Shown here: piece by piece, positions 53,870-61,885 of the stretch
Layout: every line of letters starts with the position of its first letter
Numbering within the stretch: the first letter of the stretch is position 1
Program-made: the position numbers and the translations under genes
The notes under the pieces: generated by a model
Seen by the model: only the letters and a program-made list of their open reading frames with translations
What the model was told of the DNA's origin: nothing
Databases searched by the model: none
Assembly: GCF_900009135.1 (NCBI RefSeq)
Contig: NZ_LT797706.1
Coordinates: forward strand, 171,276 to 235,275
DNA from: Planktothrix sp. PCC 11201
Lineage (GTDB): Bacteria; Cyanobacteriota; Cyanobacteriia; Cyanobacteriales; Microcoleaceae
Direction of reading: 5' to 3'
DNA: 64,000 nucleotides

Positions 53870-53987
53870 TCCTGGTGCCTATGGCTCAGTGGAACCACTC
53901 CGATCCATCTCGAACTCGGAAGTGAAACGCTGACACGGCGAAGATACTTGGAGGGTAGCCTCCTGGGAAAATAGCTCGGTGCCAGGT
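53870..53987 (+). rRNA. rrf: 5S ribosomal RNA
   Basis: About 118 bases with paired ends (TCCTGGTGCC and GGTGCCAGGT). The conserved 5S internal sequences are present: GGAACCACTCCGATCCATCT, CGAACTCGGAAGTGAAAC and GGAGGGTAGCCTCC. The preceding 214 bases contain no 23S end, and valS starts beyond them on the other strand, so this copy is not in an rRNA operon. It has its own promoter and terminator. Confidence 0.93.
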
Positions 53988-53995
53988 TAATAATC

Positions 53996-54034
53996 AAAAA
54001 CCCCCTTCTAGTGATAAATCAGAAGGGGGTTTTT
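53996..54034 (+). terminator. Terminator after 5S rRNA
   Basis: AAAAACCCCCTTCT (53996-54009) pairs with AGAAGGGGGTTTTT (54021-54034) around an 11-base loop. It is a strong hairpin with a T run and could also serve leftward transcription. Confidence 0.9.
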
Positions 54035-54051
54035 GTATGAATGGGTTTTTA

Positions 54052-54526
54052 TTATTTTTGTACTTGGTAATGATTAGCATTATTACTGCCACCCCCATCA
54101 CACTTAGCTAAAATTGAATTAGCATCAGGATAGAGGGCTTTTCCATAATCATAATAATTCCACCAATGTTTAAGAGCTTCACAAGCAAATTCACTGGTAT
54201 CTTTACTATTGCCTAATGTTACATATCCTCGGTTTTTTTGAGTATCGTAAATGCCATGGGGAATAACTTTTCCATGACCTAAGCTCCAAAAATCATGATC
54301 TAAAGTAGTAACAGGCTCGGTTGTATACAGAGTACCTGGACGATATAAATTTCCTAGAACTTCCTTCTTTTTAGTATCAAAACTAATAATAGGATTAGAT
54401 GATATAACTAATTCCTCCCCAGCCCAATTTTTGAGCCTCTATTGCTGCATATCTTCTTTTATCTTTTTCTGATAAAGAGTTATAAAACTTCTTCATTTCT
54501 TCTTGAATTAAACTAGAATAAAACAT
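54052..54526 (-). pseudogene. ISAzo13-family transposase remnant
   Basis: Two pieces of one transposase remain. From the ATG at 54526, 43 codons read MFYSSLIQEEMKKFYNSLSE, then KDKRRYAAIEAQKLGWGGI, matching the N-terminus of ISAzo13 transposases, and then stop (54395). In another frame, 54399-54052 reads NPIISFDTKKKEVLGNLYRP, then DHDFWSLGHGKVIPHGIYD, DTSEFACEALKHWWNYYG and CDGGGSNNANHYQVQK, which is the family's catalytic-core wording. The segment between them is deleted and the frame is shifted, and the C-terminal end is missing. The element is inactive and old or truncated. Its terminal repeats were not found. Confidence 0.85.
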
Positions 54527-54819
54527 GGGTTTTCGGGTCAAGCTGTGTAATTCAATCGAAAAATCTGTTGCCAGGTTCTCTCGATTTTTGTAAAATCTAC
54601 CATCAGTGGCTATACTTCATTATATCTAATAATTCATCAAGTTATTACTTTCCCATTCCTAAATACCTCAGTCAAGAACTTAAATATCCGTCTTTGAAGC
54701 TCAAATTTATTGAGCTTTAAAATTGATGAATTGAGACTAATTTAATCAGGTTGTGTGGCGATTCTCTGAGCTAAAACGCCGAAAATCGCCCGATTTTCTA
54801 TGCGCTATATATAGCGTAA
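54527..54819. other. Non-coding gap with small palindromes
   Basis: Contains GGCGATTCTCTGAGC and a perfect 14-base palindrome CGCTATATATAGCG (54803-54816). The following AATTGCGTAAGTCCTG looks like an insertion-element end, but no partner end was found. A stop codon at 54817-54819 lies directly before the next gene's frame. Confidence 0.35.
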
Positions 54820-55290
54820 TTGCGTAAGTCCTGTTGTATTCAGATTTGTCGTCAACTGATTGAGCAGGAGCCAGAACAGGTAGAAGCCTATGGATTGATG
54901 GCCCGGGCTTTATACCATCAAGGAGAAATTGCCCCCGCCTTGGCTGTTTATGAACAACTGCGAAAACTTCAGCCAGAAGATCCGGATATCTACGGGATTT
55001 TAGGGGATATCTATGCAGAACAGGAGCAATGGGACACTGCCATTGAATATTACCAAACGGCAGTTCAGTTAAACCCGAAATTGACTTCAGTTCAAGAAGC
55101 ATTGGGGGATATCTGGTCGCATCAAGGGCAGTGCCGAAAGGCGATCGCTTGTTATCAGCAAGTGCTGGAGAGGTCGCCTGAGTTATGGGAAGTGCATCAT
55201 AAATTGGGTGATGTCCTCTGGCAGCAGGGGGAACTAGAAGCAGCCGTTGGAGCATATCGACAGGCTGCGGAGTTATCACAAGTGCCTTAA
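54820..55290 (+). CDS. TPR protein, probably 5'-truncated
   Basis: A 156-residue protein of about four TPR units (AYGLMARALYHQGEIAPALA, YGILGDIYAEQEQWDTAIEY, QEALGDIWSHQGQCRKAIAC, HHKLGDVLWQQGELEAAVGA). The only early start is a weak TTG at 54820 right after an in-frame stop. The first residues (CCIQICRQLIEQEPEQ) read like the end of a TPR whose beginning is lost. The gene looks cut at its 5' end next to the decayed transposase. It precedes a TPR-glycosyltransferase in the same direction by 33 bases and may once have belonged to the same cluster. Confidence 0.65.
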   Translation: MRKSCCIQICRQLIEQEPEQVEAYGLMARALYHQGEIAPALAVYEQLRKLQPEDPDIYGILGDIYAEQEQWDTAIEYYQTAVQLNPKLTSVQEALGDIWSHQGQCRKAIACYQQVLERSPELWEVHHKLGDVLWQQGELEAAVGAYRQAAELSQVP

Positions 55291-55323
55291 TTTAATCCTT
55301 CGTAATTGTCTCAAGTAATAGTT

Positions 55324-57624
55324 ATGGTTATTCAGCAACAACCCTCAAGTCTTTCTGATCGTCCCCAGGTGTCTTCTATGGTTAAAAGTCGTCGCTCTGT
55401 TTCTCCGGCTGAACCGCCCTATCGGTTGGCCCAGGCTTTAGTGGAGCAAGAAAAATGGCAAGAAGCGATCGCAGCCTATCAGCAAGCGTTGATAATAACA
55501 CCCACTTGGGTTGAGGTGCAACGGGAGTTAGGGGGTTTGTTCCTGAAGTTGGAACTCTGGGATGAGGCTGTGGAGGTTTATGAAACAGCGATCAGCTTGC
55601 GGTCGGATGTAGCTGAGGTTTATCATAATTTAGGGGAAGTTCTGCTCAAGTTGCAACGTTGGGAAGGTGCGGTTTCAGCCTATCAAAAAGCCATTGAGTT
55701 GAATCCTGAGTTTTCTTGGTCTTATAATAATTTAGGGGATGGGTTGCGGGAGTTGCAACGCTGGGACGAGGCAACACAGGCTTATCAAAAAGCGATTGAA
55801 TTGAAACCAGATTTTGCTTTATCTCATCATAATTTAGGGAATGTTTTAGTTAAAAAAGAAGATTGGGAAGAAGCGATCGCAGCTTATCAAAAAGCGATTA
55901 ATTTAGATCCAAATTTTGCTTGGTCTTATTATAACTTAGCGGAAGTATTAGTGAAGTCTGAGCGCTGGGAAGAATCGATTATAGCTTATAAAAAAGCCAT
56001 TGAATATGGTGATTTTTCTGAAGCTCATAAAAAACTGAATAAAATTTCAAATAAAGTCAAGCAAGAAAAAACTGAAATATTAAACCCAAATTCAAAGAGT
56101 TCTATTACCTTAATGAAGGCTTTCTTTGATGAAAAATGGTATTTAGACACTTATCCTGAAGCCAAAAAACTGATTGATGAAAATTCAAAATTTACATCCT
56201 TTAGTTATTATATTAATTTTGGCATAAAAAAAAGACATTCTCCTCATAAAAATTTTGATGAAGAATGGTATATTAATTTTTACCAAGATATTAAGTTAGC
56301 CATTGAAAAAGGTTGCATTTTATGTGGCTTTGAGCATTATTTACTCAGTGGTCGTGTTGAAGGAAGATTACCTAAACCCGATTTACAGTCTACTTCAGAA
56401 TTAAAATATCCATTGATCACTAAACCTGTCGCTATTGAAAATCTATGCTACCTAGAGCAAAAACTTAAAAAACATGATGTTATTGTAAAATCTGAACCTG
56501 AATCCAGAGTTAATATATTAGTACCTACTCTAGACATGGATATTGTCTATGGAGGCTATATTGCTCTCTTACAGATGATTCGTCGGTTAATCGAAGAAAA
56601 ATTCAAAGTTAGATTAATGATTTGTGACGATGAGGAATGTAATATAGATTTATTTAGACTGAGCTTATCTCGCAGTAAACCTTACCTATTTTCTACAATA
56701 AATCAATGTGAGATTATCAATATTACCTCCAAAAAAGATAAAGTATTGATTACCACCCGTGATCGATTTATTGCTTATGATGCTTGGACATCAATGATAG
56801 CGTCTCATCTTGCCTCTTTTACAAACTTAAAAAAACACTTTTTTTTAATTCAAGAGTATGAAGCTATTTTTCACCAAAATAATTCATTTAAAGCATTGGT
56901 AGATAGTGCTTATAGATTACCTCATATCGCAATTTTTAATACTCAAGTTTTAGCGAATTTCTTTGAAAATGAAAATTTAGGTATCTTTTCTGGTTTATTA
57001 GAAAAAGACTACATCGTTTTTGAACACGCACTTGGTAAATTGTCTCCGCCTACTTTAGAAACTTTAGAATCCAAGAAAAGAAAATCATTATTATTTTATG
57101 CTAGACCAGAAGCTCATGCATCTCGAAATTTGTTTGAAATTGGAATTTTAGGGTTAAGAAAGGCAGTTGAAAATGGAGTTATTGACTCGACTTGGAACTT
57201 GGATGGCGTTGGAACTTTGGGCAAATCTTATCTATTAGAATTAGGGAATAATCTGACCATTAAAATCTTTAGTAAGATTCCTCAAAACGAATATGAGAAA
57301 ATTTTACAGACCTATGATGTAGGGCTGAGTCTAATGTATGCTCCCCATCCGAGTATACTTCCTTTTGAAATGGTCAAAGCAGGTCTTATTGTTGTTACTA
57401 ATGTTTATGGAGATCGTAACTTTGATACTTTACATCAAATCTCATCTAATATTGTTCCTTGCTTTGCTGATGTAGAAAGTGTCGCATCTGCTATTGAGCT
57501 TGCCGTCAATAAATCTAAAGATTTTAAATTCAGAATTCAAAACTCCAAGCTCAATTGGAGTTCAAATTGGAATGAGACTTTTGACAAAAAATTCTTTGAG
57601 TTATTTAAGAGGTTTATATGGTAA
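55324..57624 (+). CDS. TPR-glycosyltransferase (WsaF-like GT4 part)
   Basis: About 766 residues (ATG 55324; TTG 55306 is possible). Residues ~30-235 are six TPRs (SYNNLGDGLRELQRWDEATQ AYQKAIELKP-type units). A middle module has two FFDEKWYLDTYPE-like repeats (FDEEWYINFYQDI), seen in cyanobacterial and rhamnan-type glycosyltransferases. The C-terminal ~370 residues are a GT-B transferase: ILVPTLDMDIVYGGYIALLQ opens it, and LLFYARPEAHASRNLFEIG and VGLSLMYAPHPSILPFEMVK resemble WsaF-type rhamnosyl or GT4 enzymes. It overlaps the sulfotransferase gene by seven bases, so the two act together, probably on a surface glycan. Confidence 0.8.
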   Translation: MVIQQQPSSLSDRPQVSSMVKSRRSVSPAEPPYRLAQALVEQEKWQEAIAAYQQALIITPTWVEVQRELGGLFLKLELWDEAVEVYETAISLRSDVAEVYHNLGEVLLKLQRWEGAVSAYQKAIELNPEFSWSYNNLGDGLRELQRWDEATQAYQKAIELKPDFALSHHNLGNVLVKKEDWEEAIAAYQKAINLDPNFAWSYYNLAEVLVKSERWEESIIAYKKAIEYGDFSEAHKKLNKISNKVKQEKTEILNPNSKSSITLMKAFFDEKWYLDTYPEAKKLIDENSKFTSFSYYINFGIKKRHSPHKNFDEEWYINFYQDIKLAIEKGCILCGFEHYLLSGRVEGRLPKPDLQSTSELKYPLITKPVAIENLCYLEQKLKKHDVIVKSEPESRVNILVPTLDMDIVYGGYIALLQMIRRLIEEKFKVRLMICDDEECNIDLFRLSLSRSKPYLFSTINQCEIINITSKKDKVLITTRDRFIAYDAWTSMIASHLASFTNLKKHFFLIQEYEAIFHQNNSFKALVDSAYRLPHIAIFNTQVLANFFENENLGIFSGLLEKDYIVFEHALGKLSPPTLETLESKKRKSLLFYARPEAHASRNLFEIGILGLRKAVENGVIDSTWNLDGVGTLGKSYLLELGNNLTIKIFSKIPQNEYEKILQTYDVGLSLMYAPHPSILPFEMVKAGLIVVTNVYGDRNFDTLHQISSNIVPCFADVESVASAIELAVNKSKDFKFRIQNSKLNWSSNWNETFDKKFFELFKRFIW

Positions 57625-58307
57625 GCTACATATCGATTCATATTCCTAAAACAGCAGGAACGACTCTGGGTTATCTTTTAGATTATGGTACCTCCCGCCG
57701 AATTTTGTGGGATTATTGCCCTGATTATAGTAATGCACTCTTAAAACCTCAAGAAAAAGAATATTTACTCAAACACAAGGAATTTATCGAAAAACAGTTT
57801 GATGTGATTCATGGTCATTTCTATTATTCTAAATACAGTTGGTTATTTCCTAATGCGAAATATATTACCTGTGTTCGTCATCCAGTCGCAAGAGTAATTT
57901 CACATTTTCAGCATATAATGAATGAGAAAAACGAACAAGACTATTTATATCAAGCTGTTAAAAGTAATCAAATAGATATCATTGATTTTGCTTCTATTTA
58001 CGATATTGGTAATGCTCATACTGTTCATTTAAAAGGACAATCGATTCAAGATTATGATTTTATATTTATTAATGAAAGATTTGATGAATCATTTTATCTA
58101 TTTCAAAAAAAATTCAACTTTCAACGTCAGGATGAATATATGAATAAAAATACAATACCTTTTATTAATAAAAGTGAAAACAGAAACATAAAAAAACTAG
58201 AGTTTAGTAACGATATTATCCAAGAAATTTATAAAAGAACAGTTGATGACAATGAAATTTATAAAGAATCGATTTTAATATTTGAAGAAATAATGAAAGA
58301 TTTCTAG
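57618..58307 (+). CDS. Sulfotransferase-family protein
   Basis: A 229-residue PAPS-dependent sulfotransferase of the membrane/glycan type. The 5'-phosphosulfate loop is ISIHIPKTAGTTLGYLL (residues 5-21), and the 3'-phosphate site is ITCVRHPVARVISHFQ with the Arg and Ser ligands. The ATG lies within the end of the glycosyltransferase gene (seven-base overlap), giving translational coupling. It would transfer sulfate from PAPS to a sugar made or held by the neighbours. Cyanobacterial sulfated exopolysaccharide is the likely context. Acceptor unknown. Confidence 0.85.
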   Translation: MVSYISIHIPKTAGTTLGYLLDYGTSRRILWDYCPDYSNALLKPQEKEYLLKHKEFIEKQFDVIHGHFYYSKYSWLFPNAKYITCVRHPVARVISHFQHIMNEKNEQDYLYQAVKSNQIDIIDFASIYDIGNAHTVHLKGQSIQDYDFIFINERFDESFYLFQKKFNFQRQDEYMNKNTIPFINKSENRNIKKLEFSNDIIQEIYKRTVDDNEIYKESILIFEEIMKDF

Positions 58308-58344
58308 TTTTTTATAATTCAAACTTACAAAACATAAATTACCT

Positions 58345-59799
58345 ATGAATATGAAAAAAAAGTGTTTTTTTTACGCTAACTGTCAACAGGGGATTTTGAT
58401 AAAATATTTACAAGAATCTCAAGAGTTTATTAATAAATATGAGATTAAAATGATTGGTGGGTTAGTTCACGAATTTTTACAAGGAGAGAAAAAACTTGAT
58501 GATAACTATTTGAAAGAGGCAGATCTCTTTATTTATCAGCCCGTCCGAGAAAAACATGGTTTTCTGAGTTATGAAGCTGTAAAAAATAGGCTAAAGCCTG
58601 ATTGCTTTTGTATTTCGTTTCCATCACTTTACTTTACAGGTTATCACCCTCAATACTATCCTAACCCTAAAATAAAAACCAATCATGTTTATCCTTTTGG
58701 AATGATATATCATGGAGATCGTAATATTGATAAATTTCTAGCTCAAGGTTATAGCCAAGAAGAGTTAATAAAGCGTATTTGTGATGAAGATTTTTATCAA
58801 GAAGCAGAATTAGTTGATCATGTTCATAGTACCTTAGAAGAACTTAGAAGTCGAGAAAATGGCTTAACTATTAAAGTTGCCGATTTTATAGGATCAAATT
58901 ATCAATATGATTATCTATTTTATACTCACAATCACCCCTCTGACATTTTAGGGATTTATGTTGTCAATCAAATATTATCTGTTCTAAATATGCCTTCCAT
59001 CAAGACAGAAATTATCAATGCCAAAAATGGTGTACTAGATGAACAACAACTTCCCATTTATCCAAGTGTTATTAAACATTTAAAACTCAAATTTATTTCA
59101 GATCAAGATACTTACAAAAATAGTGTTTTTTGTACTGATACGATGACTTTCCAAGAATATGTAGAAGCATATATAAATTTTTATCAAAATATTGATAATC
59201 CTAGCAGTGCAATCTATCAACATCATCTTTCAATAGCACTAGAAAATCAAAATGATTGGGAAGCTGCTCTTATTGCTCAATGTAGTGCAGTTATCATTGA
59301 TAATAATCGAGCTTATCTATTTGATAGATTGGCTAAAATATTCCTTCAAAAGCAACGATTAGAAAATGCTATTTTTGCTTATGAAAAAGCTATAAATATT
59401 AACAAAGAATGGATAAAATTTCATGAGATGTTGGCTTACATTTATATCAACAAAGGAGATCAAGAAAAGCAAAACGAAAATTTAGATAAAGCAATAATTT
59501 TTTATAAAAAGAGCATTCAATATTATCAAAGTTGCCTAGATTATAAAAATAAAATTTTTGGAGCTTTAAAAACCGATAATATTATGGTTGATATTCATGT
59601 CAAAATAGCAGATTCTTTATTGATTCAACAAGAAATTGATGAAGCCAAAAGTTATTATCAAAAAGCAATAGATCTTAATCCTAATTGTGATGGAGCTTAC
59701 ATAGGGCTAGGTCATGTACTGGAAAATCAAGAATTATATAAAGATGCAGCACAGTGCTATCGACAAGCAATTAAAATTTCCTCCCTAAAACTTGGATAA
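58345..59799 (+). CDS. WcbI-domain protein with C-terminal TPRs
   Basis: A 484-residue protein. Residues 1-~245 fit the polysaccharide-biosynthesis WcbI fold: CFFYANCQQGILIKYLQES with the conserved N-C-Q, then ADLFIYQPVREKHG, FPSLYFTGYHPQYYPNP and YTHNHPSDILG. WcbI of Burkholderia takes part in capsule synthesis and binds acetyl-CoA or CoA, so a glycan acetyl-transfer role is possible. Residues ~285-480 are TPRs (NRAYLFDRLAKIFLQKQRLE, AKSYYQKAIDLNPN). It starts 37 bases after the sulfotransferase and completes the cluster. Confidence 0.82.
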   Translation: MNMKKKCFFYANCQQGILIKYLQESQEFINKYEIKMIGGLVHEFLQGEKKLDDNYLKEADLFIYQPVREKHGFLSYEAVKNRLKPDCFCISFPSLYFTGYHPQYYPNPKIKTNHVYPFGMIYHGDRNIDKFLAQGYSQEELIKRICDEDFYQEAELVDHVHSTLEELRSRENGLTIKVADFIGSNYQYDYLFYTHNHPSDILGIYVVNQILSVLNMPSIKTEIINAKNGVLDEQQLPIYPSVIKHLKLKFISDQDTYKNSVFCTDTMTFQEYVEAYINFYQNIDNPSSAIYQHHLSIALENQNDWEAALIAQCSAVIIDNNRAYLFDRLAKIFLQKQRLENAIFAYEKAININKEWIKFHEMLAYIYINKGDQEKQNENLDKAIIFYKKSIQYYQSCLDYKNKIFGALKTDNIMVDIHVKIADSLLIQQEIDEAKSYYQKAIDLNPNCDGAYIGLGHVLENQELYKDAAQCYRQAIKISSLKLG

Positions 59800-60024
59800 T
59801 ACCAATTTCATATCTAAACTAAAAAGGGAACATATTGTAATGCACCATGGACAACAATTAAAAGCATTTTATTGCGCCCTTGTTTGGATTGTGGTAAAAT
59901 CATTTACTTTACAAGATAATCTGGACAATTATATACAGGAATAATCACACTTACCCTTGGTGTTGATTCAGAGTTGTTCATCATGCTTAGGTGTACCATA
60001 CAAATAATGATCGTGTTGATCTAA

Positions 60025-60137
60025 TTTTTAATAATTTAATGGTTTGTTGCAACCATAAGTAATCGTCGCTTTGATACAATTCTTGAAGTTTGTTTTTAGT
60101 TGAACTTGTCATATTTTTTAATTTTCCTATAAATTGT
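60025..60137 (-). pseudogene. Partial duplicate of DUF29 gene 5' end
   Basis: The bases match 61549-61659, the start and leader of the DUF29 gene, at nearly every position. From the ATG at 60112 it reads MTSSTKNKLQELYQSDDYLW, then LQQTIKLLK, and then diverges and soon stops. It holds about 29 codons of a 160-codon gene, so it is a truncated copy. The rest of the 59800-60242 gap shows no gene. Confidence 0.8.
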
Positions 60138-60242
60138 CACTAATTATTTGCGATCGCATCCCCTAATTCCTTTATTCTAATCTATAATTGAGAGAATATT
60201 CATCTGTTCCACTAGATACAATCAGTATCTAAGGAGATATTC

Positions 60243-60440
60243 ATGAAAGCAGAGTTAACGGCTATCATTGAAACAGCAAAGGAAGGAGGATACTGGGCTA
60301 TTTGTCCTGAAATACCTGGGGCTAATGGTCAGGGGGAAACTATAGAGGAAGCTAAAGAAAGCTTAAAAATGGCTATTCAACTAATTTTTGAAGATCATTT
60401 GGCAGATATTCGCACCGGGGCTACCAGAAGACGCTATTGA
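60243..60440 (+). CDS. HicB-like antitoxin with frameshifted tail
   Basis: A 65-residue HicB-type protein: ELTAIIETAKEGGYWAICPE followed by IPGANGQGETIEEAKESLKM is the partial RNase-H-like fold of type II antitoxins. AAGGAG precedes the ATG by six bases. The final residues (TGATRRRY) look out of frame. The +1 frame from 60421 reads LPEDAIEATILIHET and stops at 60468, which resembles the normal end of this family. A one-base indel near 60412-60420 is therefore likely. No HicA toxin (small double-stranded-RNA-binding-like protein) is adjacent. Confidence 0.75.
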   Translation: MKAELTAIIETAKEGGYWAICPEIPGANGQGETIEEAKESLKMAIQLIFEDHLADIRTGATRRRY

Positions 60441-60496
60441 AGCAACCATCTTAATCCATGAAACATAAGTTATCCATTTTTTTTAGGAGATCAAAC

Positions 60497-61066
60497 ATGA
60501 TTGCTGTTACTCAAGTTAGACCTCAAATCACCCTAGAGGAGTTTTTAGAATATCCTGAAACCAAACCCTATAGTGAATATATTAACGGAAAAATAGAACA
60601 AAAACCCATGCCCCAAGGACAACATAGTGTTTTACAAGGTCGTTTAGTTACAGCGATTAACCAAGTGGGATTACCTCAAAAATTAGCCCATGCTTTTCCT
60701 GAGTTGCGGTGTACTTTTGGCGGTCGTTCTCTTGTCCCTGATATCAGTATCTTAACTTGGGAGCGCATTCCTAAAACTGAACAAGGGAGAATTGCAAATC
60801 GTTTTGAAGTTTATCCCGATTGGGTAATCGAGATTTTATCTCCTGAACAATCTGCGAATAAAGTGATCAGAAAAATCATATTTTGTCTTAATCAAGGAAC
60901 ACAGTTAGGATGGTTAATTGATCCCGAAGATGAATCGGTAATGATATTTCAGCCTAATTTATTTCCAGAAGTTAAAATAGATGAAGAAATTTTGCCTGTT
61001 TTAGATCATCTTAAAGACCTACAATTGTCAGTAAAAGAAATGTTTACTTGGTTAAGTATTGAATAA
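60497..61066 (+). CDS. Uma2-family (DUF820) putative nuclease
   Basis: A 189-residue Uma2 protein read from the ATG at 60497, as TTTAGGAGA lies just before it; an in-frame ATG at 60458 lacks a site. It has YSEYINGKIEQKPMPQGQHS, RSLVPDISILTWERIP (catalytic Asp) and YPDWVIEILSPEQSANKVIR with E-I-L and the following Lys, then GWLIDPEDESVMIFQ. It is the fourth family member in the window. It lies beside a HicB-like gene and may be expressed with it. Confidence 0.87.
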   Translation: MIAVTQVRPQITLEEFLEYPETKPYSEYINGKIEQKPMPQGQHSVLQGRLVTAINQVGLPQKLAHAFPELRCTFGGRSLVPDISILTWERIPKTEQGRIANRFEVYPDWVIEILSPEQSANKVIRKIIFCLNQGTQLGWLIDPEDESVMIFQPNLFPEVKIDEEILPVLDHLKDLQLSVKEMFTWLSIE

Positions 61067-61152
61067 TCGTCAAGCCCTTGTCGTGTCTTCACTGGCTAGG
61101 ATATACAGTTTGACTGCTGAACAGCTTACACTGACTCTAGGCATTAAAATCA

Positions 61153-61635
61153 CTATTTGTCAATACGTTTTAGATTATTTAGGGGATACCAGCTATCCTT
61201 TAATAATTGTTCAAAAGAATAGGGACAAATAGCCGGAAATATACTTTTAGATAAACCCGTTTTTTGACTAACAAAACTCACGGCAATATTATAAATAGAA
61301 TCTAATTCTGGAATTAGCTTATTTTTTAAGCTAGTCGTTAGTTCATGAGTTAAATCATCTCGAAAGGTAATGATTTCTGCTTGCCAATGCCGATAATTTC
61401 GCTCATACTCTTGCTCCCAGTATTCCAACAAGAGAAGATGAATAATAATCTGCCTTAAAAGACTTCTGACTTTGTTGAATTGACTTCTTCCCAAACTTTC
61501 TAACTCCTCAATTAAATTTTCTATATCTAAATTTTTAAAATCTTTTGTTTTTAATAATTTAATAGTTTGTTGCAACCATAAGTAATCGTCGCTTTGATAC
61601 AATGCTTGCAGTCTATTGTTCGTTGAACTTGTCAT
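61153..61635 (-). CDS. DUF29-family protein
   Basis: A 160-residue helical protein with DUF29 hallmarks: YQSDDYLWLQQTIKLLKTKD near the start, LDIENLIEELESLGRSQFNK, then LLRQIIIHLLLLEYW and HWQAEIITFRDDL. DUF29 proteins are very abundant in cyanobacteria and have no proven function. The 5' end is duplicated 1.5 kb away at 60025-60137. Stand-alone gene. Confidence 0.9.
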   Translation of the reverse strand: MTSSTNNRLQALYQSDDYLWLQQTIKLLKTKDFKNLDIENLIEELESLGRSQFNKVRSLLRQIIIHLLLLEYWEQEYERNYRHWQAEIITFRDDLTHELTTSLKNKLIPELDSIYNIAVSFVSQKTGLSKSIFPAICPYSFEQLLKDSWYPLNNLKRIDK

Positions 61636-61885
61636 ATTTTTAATTTTCCCATAAATTGTTAGGCTGCTCGCGCATTGATAAGCTGTTCAGCATCTAATAC
61701 AACTCATTATAACTTATAACATTTTGAAAGAATAGCGATCGCCTACTATCAATGTTCAATATATTACTATAAACAAATATTGATAATTTTAATATTAGGA
61801 ATACTAAATTCGTCGTCAAATTTCGGAAATGAGAAAAAAATATGCTATGATCTGAGCCTGAATTAATCATGAGTTCAAAAAAAGT

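Noticed and set aside
54746-55279. 177-codon minus-strand frame opposite the TPR gene
   Set aside because: The plus strand encodes well-formed TPR units, while the minus product has no recognisable features.
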